Assembly (NCBI GenBank): GCA_020796225.1
Contig: CM036755.1
Span: 43,938,306 to 44,002,305, forward strand
Origin: Arion vulgaris
Taxonomy: Eukaryota > Mollusca > Gastropoda > Stylommatophora > Arionidae
Reading direction: 5' to 3'
DNA: 64,000 bases
The notes below the pieces were generated by a model. It did not search any database. It had not been told where the DNA came from and saw nothing but the letters and a program-made list of their open reading frames with translations. Both the position numbers and the translations under genes were made by a program. The stretch's first letter is position 1; each line of letters begins with the position of its first letter. Positions 1 to 10,934 of this stretch are shown piece after piece.

Positions 1-84
1 TTCATTGTCTCTGTCTGATGTCTTCACTGGTGTTCTTAAACTTTAGTCAGGGAGGGAGGGGGAGGGGAGTGTGTGTGTGTGGGT

Positions 85-242
85 GTCTCTCTGGTGTAGA
101 GGTTAGGTGATCCCCACTCTCTCCAAAGGTAACTGGTTCATACCCACGTGGAGCCATCTGGATATTTTTCCAGATATCCCTGATCTAGCTATAGGTGAGA
201 TAGAGTTCCTAGTATAATCGGAGACGGACGATATATATATAT
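85..242 (+). mobile_element. SINE-E copy 1, tRNA-derived
   Basis: A tRNA-like head carries a box A-like stretch (about 91-107, TGGTGTAGAGGTTAGG) and a box B-like GGTTCATACCC at 135-145. The following body is shared, in reverse orientation, with 33784-33937; both contain the block GGAGACGGACGAT near the 3' end. A short (TA)n run closes the element. The two internal Pol III promoter boxes and two independent copies support a SINE. I could not define target-site duplications. Confidence 0.6.
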
Positions 243-533
243 AAGGTGTTCACGATAAAAGTAACCCGGTCAAGTGAACCAATCTGGCATATGTTTATGA
301 AAATGAGATGGTTCAATTATGACGTAGTATAGGTCAAGTGAACAAGTCTCTTTGTGATGTGTAATTATGATGCGGGAAGGGGCGATGAACAAATGGGACG
401 AAGGACGAGCTAGTCAGAACCTTTTACTAAATAGTAAATTGACAGAACACAATGCGTAACTGATCACTTTTAATTTATCAATGGGGATGCTTTTATCTTG
501 AACATCCTGTATATTCCTCTGGTACTTTTATAC

Positions 534-800
534 GTTACATAGGGTCTGCAAGTAATTTTTCCATACCGCTCTGACCTGGGCAACTCGCTCAATCTCTTTC
601 ATGGAGTTGAGTCCGATATATTTTACCTCTCTCAGCAAAGTTCGTTTCAGGGTTTCCCTAGGCCCTCTTCTCTTTCTTGAAATCTTTGCCTCCCACTTCA
701 ACGTCTGTTTTGATATTCTTTGATCATTTCTTCTCAAGTTGTGTTCAACATATCTCCATCTTCTCTTTCTTATAACAGTTGTTACTAGTATACCATTAAA
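534..800 (-). pseudogene. LINE-1 family 3' tail, copy 1 (reverse transcriptase C-terminus)
   Basis: Read on the minus strand, about 85 codons match the C-terminal tail of non-LTR retrotransposon ORF2: a RRWRYV..NLRRNDQRIS block, then KRTLLREV, then ERVAQ.RAVWKNYLQTLCNV. The same tail occurs at about 10.07-10.44 kb and 24.08-24.35 kb. The reverse transcriptase domain is missing, as expected for 5' truncation. On the upstream side the relic runs straight into the 13-bp array at 843. It is a dead fragment, and the reading frame exists only because the piece is short. Confidence 0.8.
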
Positions 801-842
801 TGATTGTATTTCGATGATGTAGCTTATGTATTTTAATGATGA

Positions 843-1626
843 TGATACCATCAAATACACCATCAAAATACACCATCAAAATACACCATTAAAATACACC
901 AATAAAATACACCAATAAAATACACCATCAAAATACACCATTAAAATACACCAATAAAATACACCAATAAAATACACCATCAAAATACACCATTAAAATA
1001 CACCATCAAAATACTCCATCAAAATACACCATTAAAATACACCATCAAAATACACCATTAAAATACACCATCAAAATACTCCATCAAAATACACCATTAA
1101 AATACTCCATCAAAATACACCATTAAAATACACAATTAAAATACGCCATCAAAATACGCCATTAAAATACCCCAATCACAATGAAATGAAAATCGTGCAT
1201 GTCTAAAGGACGTAGTCATCAACACAGTGGACACCATCAAAATCAATCAAAATACACCATCAGAATACACCATCAAATACACCATCAAAATACACCATCA
1301 AAATACACCATCAAAATATCAAAATACACCATCAAAATACACCATCAAAATACACCATCAGAATACACCATCAGAATACACCATCAAAATACACCATCAA
1401 AATACACCATCAAAATACACCATCAAAATACACCATCAAAATACACCATCAAAATACACCATCAGAATACACCATCAGAATACACCATCAAAATACACCA
1501 TCAGAATACGCCATCAAAATACACCATCAGAATACACCATCAAAATACACCATCAGAATACGCCATCAAAATACACCATCAGAATACACCATCAAAATAC
1601 ACCATCAAAATACACCATCAGAATAA
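843..1626. repeat. 13-bp tandem array (AATACACCATCAA)
   Basis: Roughly 55 units of AATACACCATCAA and close variants (ATTAAA or CAATAAA in place of ATCAAA), in two blocks (843-1165 and 1240-1626) separated by a short unique spacer. Variant units cluster in the left block, and AATACACCATCAG variants in the right block. The apparent ORFs here (repeats such as KYTIKIHHQNTPS) arise because three 13-bp units equal 13 codons with no stop. It is flanked on both sides by LINE fragments. Confidence 0.95.
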
Positions 1627-1990
1627 ATAGAATTGATGCTAAAACAAGTTTATCATACCTCAGAGACTTGCTAACATCAGATACAAGATGTTGAACGCAA
1701 AGTTGTGAACAATAAATAGAAATGATGCTAAGACAAGTTTATCATACCTCAGAGACTTGCTAACATCAGATACAAGATGTTGAACGCAAAGTTGTGAACA
1801 ATAAATAGAAATGATGCTAAGACAAGTTTATCATACCTCAGAGACTTGCTAACATCAGATACAAGATGTTGAACGCAAAGTTGTGAACAATAAACAATGA
1901 AAACCATGTCATGTAAAACGAGAATATCAGAAAAAGAAATGTCAATATTGACATGTGGATGTAAGTCATGGACAATAAATAACTAGATAG
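1622..1990 (+). pseudogene. LINE ORF2 fragment with an 89-bp segment triplicated
   Basis: One reading frame gives SLSYLRDLLTSDTRC, resembling the YLGSLLTxDGRC block downstream of the reverse transcriptase palm in non-LTR ORF2. Further on, SILTCGCKSWTIN (about 1941-1980) matches the LxYGCESWT block. The first part (1622-1888) is present as three tandem 89-bp units that are nearly identical; since 89 is not a multiple of three, the duplication itself breaks the frame. Unit starts are at 1622, 1711 and 1800. Confidence 0.7.
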
Positions 1991-2085
1991 CAACATCTCT
2001 GGAGACCACGAAGAAAGATATAGTTGTACAGATAAGTGATCACAATCTCATGCGCTGCTAAACGTATTTATGGCCGAAGGATTTA

Positions 2086-2320
2086 CTTCATTGCACCGGG
2101 TTTTACCCCATATGACTCGGTCCCTTCCGCTGAAATGGCACGCCACCTGTCGAGAGTATTGCACAAAGCACGAACTCCGTAGCCCCAGCAACAATCCTAG
2201 GGTCTCTGGAAAAAAGCTGCACTCGTGAACAGAAGAACAGAACCGTGCGGTCGGAATTCGAACCCACGACTTTCGACTGACAAGGCAAAGAGCTTAACCA
2301 GTTAGCCACATATACCCCGT
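2086..2320 (-). mobile_element. SINE-A copy 1, near full length and unexpanded
   Basis: On the minus strand the element begins with a perfect box A (TGGCTAACTGG) and box B (GGGTTCGAATTCC), followed by a body of about 150 bp ending in an ACCCGGTGCAATGAAGT-like 3' end. This is the only compact copy in the window, so it is the reference for the expanded copies at 13.8, 36.0, 41.3 and 48.7 kb. A 68-codon minus-strand ORF lies entirely within it and is not a gene. Confidence 0.85.
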
Positions 2321-2391
2321 AGCTTCATGCACAAAGAAAACGCATTATCAATGCTGCTGTTTGTTTGTTCGTTTGTTTGTGTTTAGTAGTT

Positions 2392-2470
2392 TGTGACAAC
2401 CAAGTTAACCACTCTTTGAGATCTGTGTGTTTTGCGATGATAATATGAGTACGTTGTGCCCTCATTAGTC
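2392..2470 (-). mobile_element. Possible SINE-B fragment
   Basis: The stretch GTTAACCACTCTTTGAGAT followed by TGTGTG resembles the 3' part of minus-oriented SINE-B (compare 37505-37530, TTAACCACTCTTTGTGATTT). It is short and degenerate, so the call is tentative. Confidence 0.35.
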
Positions 2471-2974
2471 CCCTACGGCGTAAGACAGGAAAAACAATCA
2501 ACAATACTGAACTACACACGCGACAACAATAGTAGACAGCAGTTAATAATCTCTTTTAGATTTCGTGGGAGGTAATCTGTTGCCAGACAAAAACCATTAG
2601 CTAGTAATCGGCCGGATCTTGAGAAATACGACAGTTCACGAAGGCTGGCGGAAGTCGTTTGAAGCAATGTCTTGGACAAATCAATTGATTGAATAGTTTG
2701 CGTTGACACAGTGCGTCCTTGTATTGATCTGCTCGTTAAACTTACTTGATAATGTTCAAATCTTTGTTTGAACAATTTTTTTTTGTTCGTTAAACAAGCT
2801 GTCGTTATCAAATCAAATGTATTCAGGCAAAGCCGAGTGGGGGAAGTCAGCTGTTGGTGGGGATTCGAAGAGAAAATATGACGTCTCTACGGGAGTTCGA
2901 TATTAATTTCTGAGTGTGGATGACTCACCTGTTCTCACCTGTCTGATGCTTTAATATGTCTGACATTCAAATTT
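2471..2974. other. No recognisable feature
   Basis: Unique-looking AT-rich DNA. A 99-codon minus-strand ORF (2512-2811) shows no family motif I recognise and no supporting context. Confidence 0.6.
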
Positions 2975-3640
2975 GAATCTGCATGTTAGATGTCATGTTG
3001 AGAATGATACATGTCTACATATCAATGCATGCGTGAGCATGTTGAGTCAAAGAAATCAAGCTCGATGTTGTTGAGAATAGACAAGTCTACATGTGATCTG
3101 CATGATAGATGTCATGTTGAGAATAGCAGCACATTGAATCTGCATGTAGATGTCATGTTGAGAATCGAAAGTCTACATAATTGCATGATAGATGTCATGT
3201 TGAGAATACGACAAGTCTACATGTGAATCTGCATGATAGATGTCATGTTGAGAATACGACAAGTCTACATGTGAATCTGCATGATAGATGTCATGTTGAG
3301 AATACGACAAGTCTACATGTGAATCTGCATGATAGATGTCATGTTGAGAATACGACAAGTCTACATGTGAATCTGCATGATAGATGTCATGTTGAGAATA
3401 CGACAAGTCTACATGTGAATCTGCATGATAGATGTCATGTTGAGAATACGACAAGTCTACATGAATGCAGTGATGTCATGTTGAGAATACGACAAGTTAT
3501 GAATCTAGATAGATGTCATGTTGAGAATACGACAAGTCTACATGTGAATCTGCATGATGATGTCATGTTGAGAATACGACAAGTCTACATGTGAATCTGC
3601 ATGATAGATGTCATGTTGAGAATACGACAAGTCTACATTT
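2975..3640. repeat. 48-bp tandem array
   Basis: About 13 units with a 48-bp period, built on GCATGATAGATGTCATGTTG followed by AGAATACGACAAGTCTACAT. Units from about 3187 to 3470 are identical, whereas those at both edges carry deletions and substitutions, the pattern expected if unequal exchange homogenises the centre. The 16-codon period leaves both strands open and creates spurious repeat proteins. Confidence 0.95.
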
Positions 3641-3668
3641 CAACCTATATTCTTCATGTCAAGTTAAG

Positions 3669-3960
3669 TGGTGCGTCTGGCAGAATAGATTAGAGCACGG
3701 GCTTCGATTCAGGAGACCCGGAATCAATTCCCCGGTAAGGCCAAGAAGTTTTTTTTTACTGTCGGAAGCATAAAGAAAAAATTTCTAAACTGAACAGTTT
3801 CGCAACGACTGAACTATCCATTTTGTTACTGTCGGAAGCATAAAGAAAAAATTTATAAACTGAACAGTTTCGCAACGACTGAACTATCCAATTTTTTACT
3901 GTCGGAAGCATAAAGAAAAAATTTATAAACTGAACAGTTTCGCAACGACTGAACTATCCA
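3669..3960 (+). mobile_element. SINE-F copy 1 with its body triplicated (70 bp x 3)
   Basis: The tRNA-like head (3671-3745) has a box A-like TGGCAGAATAGATTAGAGC and a box B-like GGAATCAATTCC (3720-3731). After a T-run, a 70-bp body segment starting GTCGGAAGCATAAAGAAAAA occurs three times (3761, 3831, 3901). The same body appears once in the SINE-F copy at 7066-7190, so the single-copy state is ancestral and the triplication is local. Confidence 0.75.
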
Positions 3961-4287
3961 TGTGGCCATTAAATTCCACAGGAGGCACTTGTCCAACACT
4001 GCCTCAAAAAAACGGTTTTACAGGCAGTAACGAGACTTATGCTGTCATATAACGATGTCATGCTCATAATGAAACTTTTTTACATTTAATGATTGCTGTC
4101 ATAATTTGGTCATAATGTGATCATACTTTGGTCATAATTTGTCGCAATTATTTTCCCTTTTTTTATCTTCAGGTTCTTTGTTATTAATTATGTCAAGGTT
4201 GTTCTCCCATATACGCAGTTCAGTCGTTACAGTTTGTTAGCAGTGTATGGCAAGGCCATGTCGGATTTGTTTGTATCTTTAGTTTTA
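3961..4287. other. No recognisable feature
   Basis: AT-rich unique DNA, including a loose run of repeated TGGTCATAAT motifs around 4105-4140. Nothing else recognised. Confidence 0.6.
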
Positions 4288-4429
4288 TTCAGACTTGGTT
4301 CAGTTTTGTCCAGACTTGGTTCAGTTTTGTCCAGACTTGGTTCAGTTTTGTCCAGACTTGGTTCAGTTTTGTCCAGACTTGGTTCAGTTTTGTTCAGACT
4401 AGTTTCAGTTTTATCCAGACTTGGTTCAG
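4288..4429. repeat. 21-bp tandem array (CAGACTTGGTTCAGTTTTGTC)
   Basis: About seven units with a 21-bp period, based on the core CAGACTTGGTTCAGTTTTGT. One further partial unit lies at 4863-4884, on the far side of a LINE fragment, showing that the array was interrupted by an insertion. The seven-codon period produces a false ORF. Confidence 0.9.
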
Positions 4430-4862
4430 ATCCAGAAGGGCAGGTTTCGGTATGAGTGGATGTCGTCTATAGAAGTTTCTAACCTCCAGAGGCTTACGTG
4501 GATATACTGTCCGGGGCATGAGGGTGTTTGCGGTAATGAGAGAGCGGACAGGCTTGCATCAACAGCATCGATTGTTGGGGAGTTGAAGATGGATAAGGGG
4601 GATATTCTTCGGTCCCTTCGCGACTGTCTGTTGGATGAGGACACTAAAATCGATGTTGAATCGATCAAGCGATTTAGGCAGTTTGAAGTTACCCGTTGTA
4701 CAAGTCGAACTGGATGCATGAGAGGCAGTGAGAGGTCTGTTTAATTAGCGAGCCACGGAAACCACCAGTATGCATACTCTTCGATATCTGTTGGGGGAGA
4801 CTGAGCACCTATGAGTCTGCCTGGAGTGCAATGACGTCAATTTAGTAACTAATAACCAATAA
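4430..4862 (+). pseudogene. LINE-R fragment: RNase H domain end and ORF tail, with target-site duplication
   Basis: The frame reads LTWIYCPGHEGVCGNERADRL (about 4492-4556), the PGHxGVxGNExAD signature at the C-terminal end of LINE-type RNase H, followed by a tail ending RTGCMRGSERSV. After a frameshift it continues with SMHTLRYLLGETEHL, like the 34.9-kb relic. The fragment is flanked by CCAGACTTGGTTCAG at 4415-4429 and 4863-4877 and ends in AATAACCAATAACC, as expected for target-primed insertion. Because the target is itself repetitive, the duplication could instead be two array units. Confidence 0.8.
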
Positions 4863-4884
4863 CCAGACTTGGTTCAGTTTTGTT

Positions 4885-5400
4885 TTCTCTCTCTTTCACG
4901 ATCCCCGCCTGACCGATGGACCAAATATTTTCATGAATTCTACTGCTGCTTTTAGGACTCCGTCCCACCGTACAGCTTCTCGCAAAGCTCAGTGTTATCA
5001 GGCCAGGTTTCGTTTCTCAGGCCTGCTAACAATTGGCAGTATGTGCTCTGCCGTCATGTCGGCCTTTTCACAGTGACACAGGCTAGTTGTGCCAATTTAA
5101 AATTTGTTGAACATGTGGGCCCCGAAGTCTGTTATGTCCGGTACGGTGGCGGAATATCGCAACTTGTTAGCTATGGGATAGACTGTAGTACCCATCTCTG
5201 CTGCTGTGTTGTGAGTGGTCTTTCGAACATCTGTTATGGCCGGTACGGAGGCGGAATATCGCAACTTGTTAGCTATGGGATAGACTGTAGTACCCATCTC
5301 TGCTGCTGTGTTGTGAGTGGTCTTTCGAACACTTTTCTTTATACTGTCAACCGATGGTTGTTTTGGCCTCCTCATAGCTGATCTCGTGATCGGTTTGAGA
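4885..5400 (-). pseudogene. LINE-R2 fragment: ORF2 C-terminus with a 102-bp duplication
   Basis: Minus-strand frame: HMFNKF, one nonsense codon, then IGTTSLCHCEKADMTAEHIL, the CxC..ADxTAEHIL zinc-binding tail found after RNase H in jockey/I-like LINEs. A shifted frame continues ELCEKLYGGTES towards about 4885. Within the upstream part a 102-bp block (starts 5128 and 5230) is duplicated in tandem; 102 is a multiple of three, so the duplicate stays in frame and repeats a 34-residue stretch. Confidence 0.75.
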
Positions 5401-5599
5401 TGTGTTCACACTTGTTTCAGCAGCTTTCTGTTAACTTGATCTTTCTTTATTCAAAACTTGACTGAGTTACGGACATAGCCACAGCTGACCGACCCAAGTA
5501 AGTGTTTGACTATCTGTCATATGAACTATTCAAGAGAGGGATAAAGCAAACACATTAAGCGTCTGACCCAGTCCTAACTGATCGAGCTTCACGTGACCT

Positions 5600-5880
5600 A
5601 TCTTAGTTTGACCGACAGACAACAAACCTCCTGAAGCTCACAGTAGACGACAGATAATCAACCACTTTACGAACTCGGTGAACAACAGACAATTGGACAA
5701 CAGTCACATGACGACCCGGTAGCGACTGAAAATCCACACTTGAAAGTCTTCTGTGGACAACTAACAATCCGCCACCTGAAGCCCCAAGTGTGCAACTGAA
5801 AATCCACCACCGGAAGTCTTCAGTGAACAATTGAAAGTCCACCATCTGAAGCCCCCGATGCTTCTGAAGCCCCCAGTGAG
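5600..5880. repeat. Degenerate tandem repeats
   Basis: Loosely repeated blocks around GAAAATCCACCA, GAAGTCTTC and CTGAAGCCCC with irregular spacing. They look like an old, decayed tandem array. The spanning minus ORF has no support. Confidence 0.5.
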
Positions 5881-6649
5881 TGCTCTTGTGAGTTCAGCGA
5901 GCATTTAGAGAAACTCAAATATGATTGTAATAAAATAAGCCAAGAAAAACAATAATAGAAATTATAACAAAAATAGCTACTAGCAAATATAGAAAATTCT
6001 ATGACTGCAAACTACCCCACCGTCTTTAAAAAAAAAATCTTGAGACAATAGACAATACAGAATGCTTAAAAAGACATCAATAAATAAATTGCTACAGAAA
6101 TAGTAGACACGAAATATTTAGCAAGAATGTAGATAAGAAGATATAAGATACAGTAGGAAGTTCCCCCTCCGCCACCTAGACAATATTGAATCTCCACAAA
6201 AGTTATATAAAACTACTGACATGATACATAAAATACACGAGTCTCCCAAGGAAATGCTACATTTTGACAAGATACATTTGAGAGAAAGAAAGAAGGAGTG
6301 AAAGAGAAAGATTAAAACAAGTCATGTTGGAAAGATTTCAATGGATACATGAAGTATGCAGATATAAAACAATTCAGAGAATACATATCCGACTTGTTGT
6401 TGATCACATCCCCTATCGTGTGCTGGCGGTCAATGAAAAATACGGACTTAACACAGCATTTGTTTAAAAAATTTTAATTGCATATCCTTTACAGGACTTT
6501 GCGAATCAACCGCAGCTTTTTTACACTGTTTGTGATTTTTCTAGGCATTATACGTTCAGTAGTTTGTCATTGCTTTCGAACGGTGGTTGCCATCGTTCTT
6601 TGTAAAATCCACGGAAACAAAAATATTTCAGGAAATTACATTCCAAGCC
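5881..6649. other. No recognisable feature
   Basis: A-rich, unique-looking sequence with short A-runs. The only ORF of note (6478-6681) has no recognisable motif. Confidence 0.6.
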
Positions 6650-6960
6650 ACAGGACCCGAACTCATAAAAGGAATACATAACAAAATACAGAAAATACAG
6701 GATAATACATGACAAACCACAGAGAATACATAAAATATTTCAGGAAATACATGACAAACACAGAGAATACATATTTCCAGAAATACATGACAACCACAGA
6801 GAATACATAAAATATTCAGGAAAAACAGAGAATTATTCAGAAATACATGACAACACAAGAAAATAATTTCAGGAAATACATGACAAACCACAGAGAATAC
6901 ATAAAATATTTCAGGAAATACATGACAAACAAGAAATAAATATCCACAACAAAAGCACAA
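6650..6960. repeat. 42-bp degenerate tandem array
   Basis: About seven to eight imperfect units of GAAATACATGACAAACCACA plus GAGAATACATAAAATATTTC. Several units carry internal deletions. It produces two spurious minus-strand ORFs rich in C, F, V and L. Confidence 0.85.
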
Positions 6961-7065
6961 AAATACATAAACAAAATAGAGCATATAAAAAATCTATCGT
7001 TACAGCTTGTAATGTCGCATTTTAGAACGGTGTAGGACATGGGACATGAGTCTGTCGAAATGTAA

Positions 7066-7190
7066 TGGCTGTTCAGGTTATAATTTTTCTTCTTTATGCT
7101 CCCGATAGAAAAAAAACCCCTCAAAGACCTTACTGTGAATTGAACCTGTTTCCCCACATGGAAGCCGCACTCTCATTCATGCAATAGAGG
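7066..7190 (-). mobile_element. SINE-F copy 2
   Basis: On the minus strand a box B-like GGTTCAATTC is followed by a T-run and GGGAGCATAAAGAAGAAAA, matching the body of SINE-F at 3761. Here the body is present once. The 5' tRNA head is diverged. Confidence 0.65.
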
Positions 7191-8149
7191 ACAAATAAGA
7201 CATGAAATATCAGAAAAAGTACAAGAATCAACCAAGAGAATACATTATGAAGTCACAAATACAGGACAGGTCACCTGACTAGAGGAAAGTACACAACAGT
7301 AAAGTTTATATCAAAACAAAGAACGGAACAGGAACACGTCATCGACGTTGCTATAGAAACAAAGAACAGGAATAAGCATGTACAAAAAAGCCCATATCAA
7401 AGAAACGGACGCCAACATCCAGCAAGTATGACATCATTGTTACAAATCTAAACACACACAAAATCACATCCCCTCTCTTGGAACAAGTTAATAGCAGCAT
7501 TATTTTTGATTGTAACAGGGTCACTGGCTAAAAGTGTACAGAGAAGCACGTAGATTTATCATGCCTGTTGAACACGCTTTCAGCAAATGTTTATCCTAGT
7601 CCTGGAAATTACTTATCTGTAAGAGAACATTACTGCAACACCGGATCCAGGCAGAAAATATTGATTTTGACTTGACTTCCGTCGAGGGGCGTGTACCCTG
7701 ATATTAACCTTTTATTGCGTGGAAGATTCGACGGGGGGTTATTCACCCGTGACGAACTTTTCTGAAGTTACACCTGCGGGCATGATCTCATTTGATATCC
7801 TGGTGATGTCTGCATAGCTTGAACAATGTTACGTCACATGTTTTCTCACTGTTGACAGTTTTTGGAAGCGAAACAAAGAAACTAGGCACAGACAGGACAG
7901 TTTGTGGGTGTCATAGTTAGGAAATCAAAGTTGATAATGACGAGACTGGTAAATTGGGTGTCTTAGGTGTCATGAACAATAGACCGTAAGAGACAGACAG
8001 TTACATGAACAGATAATTATACAGACTGGTAATCTATTCAATTAAACAAGCAGACAATGATAAGAGATAATTTTGACTGCACAAGAGATAATAAAGAAAA
8101 GAAATTATGCTATGAATTGTCAACACAACATTAGCTATTAAAACGAACG
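7191..8149. other. No recognisable feature
   Basis: About 960 bp of unique-looking AT-rich DNA without repeats or convincing reading frames. I could not assign it. Confidence 0.55.
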
Positions 8150-8404
8150 TGTAGTGCCGGGACCACAAGGAGGCAAATAATAGTACTGCTGCTACCTACA
8201 AGGCATGTCGAAAGAGGCGACTGAGGTAGGGATTATGGAAACTACCCTAGTAAATAAATAACATCACAGAAATCGGATGAGCTGGCGTACTTGTTGCGCA
8301 TAACTGGTACAACGTACAATCGCTATTAGGCTCAGATCACATACAAATCACACAGAGTGATTAACAAGTAGTCGATATGGAGCGTTGGAAGAAGAAGGAG
8401 AAGT
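8150..8404 (+). mobile_element. SINE-B long form, copy 1
   Basis: Contains the family blocks CCTACAAGGCATGTCGAAAG, AGAAATCGGATG, GCTCAGATCACATACAAATC and ATATGGAGCGTTGGAAG, ending in a (GAAGAAGGA) tail. The same order of blocks is seen at 24.8 kb and, in reverse, at 37.4 and 45.3 kb. I do not see a clear tRNA-like head. Confidence 0.75.
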
Positions 8405-10447
8405 AAAAGAGGCTATTAAAAGTGTAAATAGAATATAAAAGTGCAAGTTCTATAGTTTTACAACAAAATTACGACTTTTAATCAAATGTTGTATCAATTC
8501 TAACATATGCCAGTGAGAGTTCTATCAATTCTAACATATGCCAGTGAGAGTTCTATCAATTCTAACATATGCCAGCGAGAGTTGTATCAATTCTAATATA
8601 TGCCAGCGAGAGTTGTATCAATTCTAACATATGCCAGCGAGAGTTGTATCAATTCTAACATATGCCAGTGAGAGTTCTATCAATTCTAACATATGCCAGC
8701 GAGAGTTGTATCAATTCTAATATATGCCAGCGAGAGTTGTATCAATTCTAACATATGCCAGCGAGAGTTGTATCAATTCTAACATATGCCAGCGAGAGTT
8801 GTATCAATTCTAAATATGCCAGCGAGAGTTGTATCAATTCTAACATATGCCAGCGAGAGTTGTATCAATTCTAACATATGCCAGTGAGAGTTCTATCAAT
8901 TCTAACATATGCCAGCCAGAGTTGTATCAATTCTAACATATGCCAGCGAGAGTTGTATCAATTCTAACATATGCCAGCGAGAGTTGTATCAATTCTAACA
9001 TATGCCAGCGAGAATTGTATCAATTCTAACATATACCAGCGAGAGTTGTATCAATTCTAACATATGCCAGTGAGAGTTGTATCAATTCTAATATATGCCA
9101 GCGAGAGTTGTATCAATTCTAACATATGCCAGCGAGAGTTGTATCAATTCTAACATATGCCAGCGAGAGTTCTATCAATTCTAACATATGCCAGCGAGAG
9201 TTGTATCAATTCTAACATATGCCAGCGAGAGTTGTATCAATTCTAACATATGCCAGCGAGAGTTGTATCAATTCTAACATATGCCAGCGAGAATTGTATC
9301 AATTCTAACATATACCAGCGAGAGTTGTATCAATTTAACATATGCCAGTGAGATTGTATCAATTTAACATATGCCAGCGAGAGTTGTATCAATTCTAACA
9401 TGTGCCAGGAGAGTTGTATCAATTCTAACATAATGCCAAAGCGAGAGTTGTATCAATTCTAACATATACTAGCGAGTGTTGTATCAATTCTAACATATGC
9501 CAGCGAGAGTTGAATCAATTCTAACATATGCCAGCGAGAATTGTATCAATTCTAACATATGCCAGCGAGAGTTGTATCAATTCTAACATATGCCAGCGAG
9601 AGTTGTATCAATTTAACATATGCCAGCGAGAGTTGTATCAATTCTAACATATGCCAGTGAGAGTTGTATCAATTCTAACATATGCCAGCCAGAGTTGTAT
9701 CAATTCTAACATATGCCAGCGAGAGTTGTATCAATTTTAACATATGCCAGCGAGAGTTGTATCAATTCTAACATATGCCAGTGAGAGTTGTATCAATTCT
9801 AACATATGCCAGCGAGAGTTGTATCAATTCTAACATTGCCAGCGAGAGTTGTATCAATTCTAACATATGCCAGCGAGAGTTGTATCAATTCTAACATATG
9901 CCAGCGAGTGTTGTATCAATTCTAACATATGCCAGTGAGAGTTCTATCAATTCTAACATATGCCAGCGAGAGTTGTATCAATTCTAACATATGCCAGCGA
10001 GAGTTGTATCAATTCTAACATATGCCAGCGAGAGTTGTATCAATTCTAACATATGCCAGCGAGAGTTGGAAAATGACTAAAGATATAGAAAGCAAGTTGA
10101 ATAAATTTGAAAATAGATGTCTGCGAAAAATATTGAACGTAAAATGGGACGAATTGAGAAGTGATGAAATCAGAGACATGTCTGGTCAACCACTAGCAAC
10201 ATCTCTTATACGACAGAGAAGATGGAAATATGTTGGGCATAATCTGAGACGAATTGATCAAAGAATAACAAAGTAGGTATTGAAGTGGGGGCAAAAGGTT
10301 CCAGAAAGAAAGGATGACCTTGGGAAACCCTGAATTGAAATTTATTGAGAGGCGAGAAATATTGGACTCAATTTCCTAGAAAAGATTGAACGCGTTTCCC
10401 AGGATAGAGCGGTATTGAGAAATGTATGGCAGACGTTATGTTACTTA
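8405..10447 (+). pseudogene. LINE-1 family copy 2, split by an internal 31-bp array
   Basis: Before the array, a frame reads FTTKLRLLIK, as in the xTKLRL block of LINE ORF2. After the array it continues SILTYASESWKMTKDIE (from about 10031) and then NLRRIDQRITK and ERVSQDRAVLRN, to the ALC-like end at about 10440. The array therefore lies exactly at the ILTYxSESW block, inside what was one LINE copy. Frameshifts and stops downstream of 10276 mark it as dead. The element is truncated 5', and SINE-B abuts its upstream end. Confidence 0.8.
8488..10066 (+). repeat. 31-bp tandem array of about 51 units derived from LINE coding sequence
   Basis: The unit is GTTGTATCAATTCTAACATA plus TGCCAGCGAGA. 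Read in the LINE frame one unit encodes VVSILTYASE, the conserved block that continues uninterrupted as SW at the right-hand edge. The unit boundary coincides with the short repeat GAGAGTTG, which could have seeded slippage. Variants (GTTCT for GTTGT, GTGAGA for GCGAGA) recur in clusters. Since 31 is not a multiple of three, it cannot code continuously. Confidence 0.97.
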
Positions 10448-10483
10448 TAACAGTACTAGAGGAATATAATAATAATAAAATAA

Positions 10484-10790
10484 GAATAGATACAGGTAGA
10501 GAGACAGGTAGAGAGACAGGTAGAGCAGGCAGGTGGACAGACAGGTGGAGGAGGCAGGTAGACAGGCAGGTAGACAGTCAGGTAGACAGTCAGGTAGACA
10601 GGCAGGTAGACAAGAGGTAGACAGGCAAGCAGACAGACAGGTAGGACAGAACATACTGCTAGAGAGACAGGTAGACAGACAACTAGACAAACAGCTAGAC
10701 AGACAGGTAGACAGACAGCTAGGCAGACAGGTAGACAGACAGCTAGACAGACAGCTAGACAGACAGGTAAATATGTCGGTGGACGGATTA
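10484..10790. repeat. 12-bp/4-bp simple array (CAGGTAGACAGA)
   Basis: Compound array of CAGG, TAGA and CAGA tetramers with a dominant 12-bp period. It begins just after the 3' end of LINE-1 copy 2, whose A/T-rich tail (AATAATAATAAAAT) leads into it. A related 30-bp motif is repeated at 10838-10895. Confidence 0.9.
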
Positions 10791-10934
10791 GCACAAAGTA
10801 AAGGAACGTAGATAAAAGCAGCTAGTTTAGAAACATAGGTAGATACACCAACAGGTAGTTAGACACACAGGTAGATACACCAACAGGTAGTTAAACATAT
10901 ATGTATGTAATTATACAAGCAGATAGTTGAATCA

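Noticed and set aside
1199..1694. ORFs with repeats such as KYTIKIHHQNTPS
   Set aside because: 13-bp array; the C-terminal end of one runs into a LINE fragment, which is annotated separately.
2512..2811. 99-codon minus-strand ORF
   Set aside because: No motif, no neighbours suggesting a gene, and a length consistent with chance.
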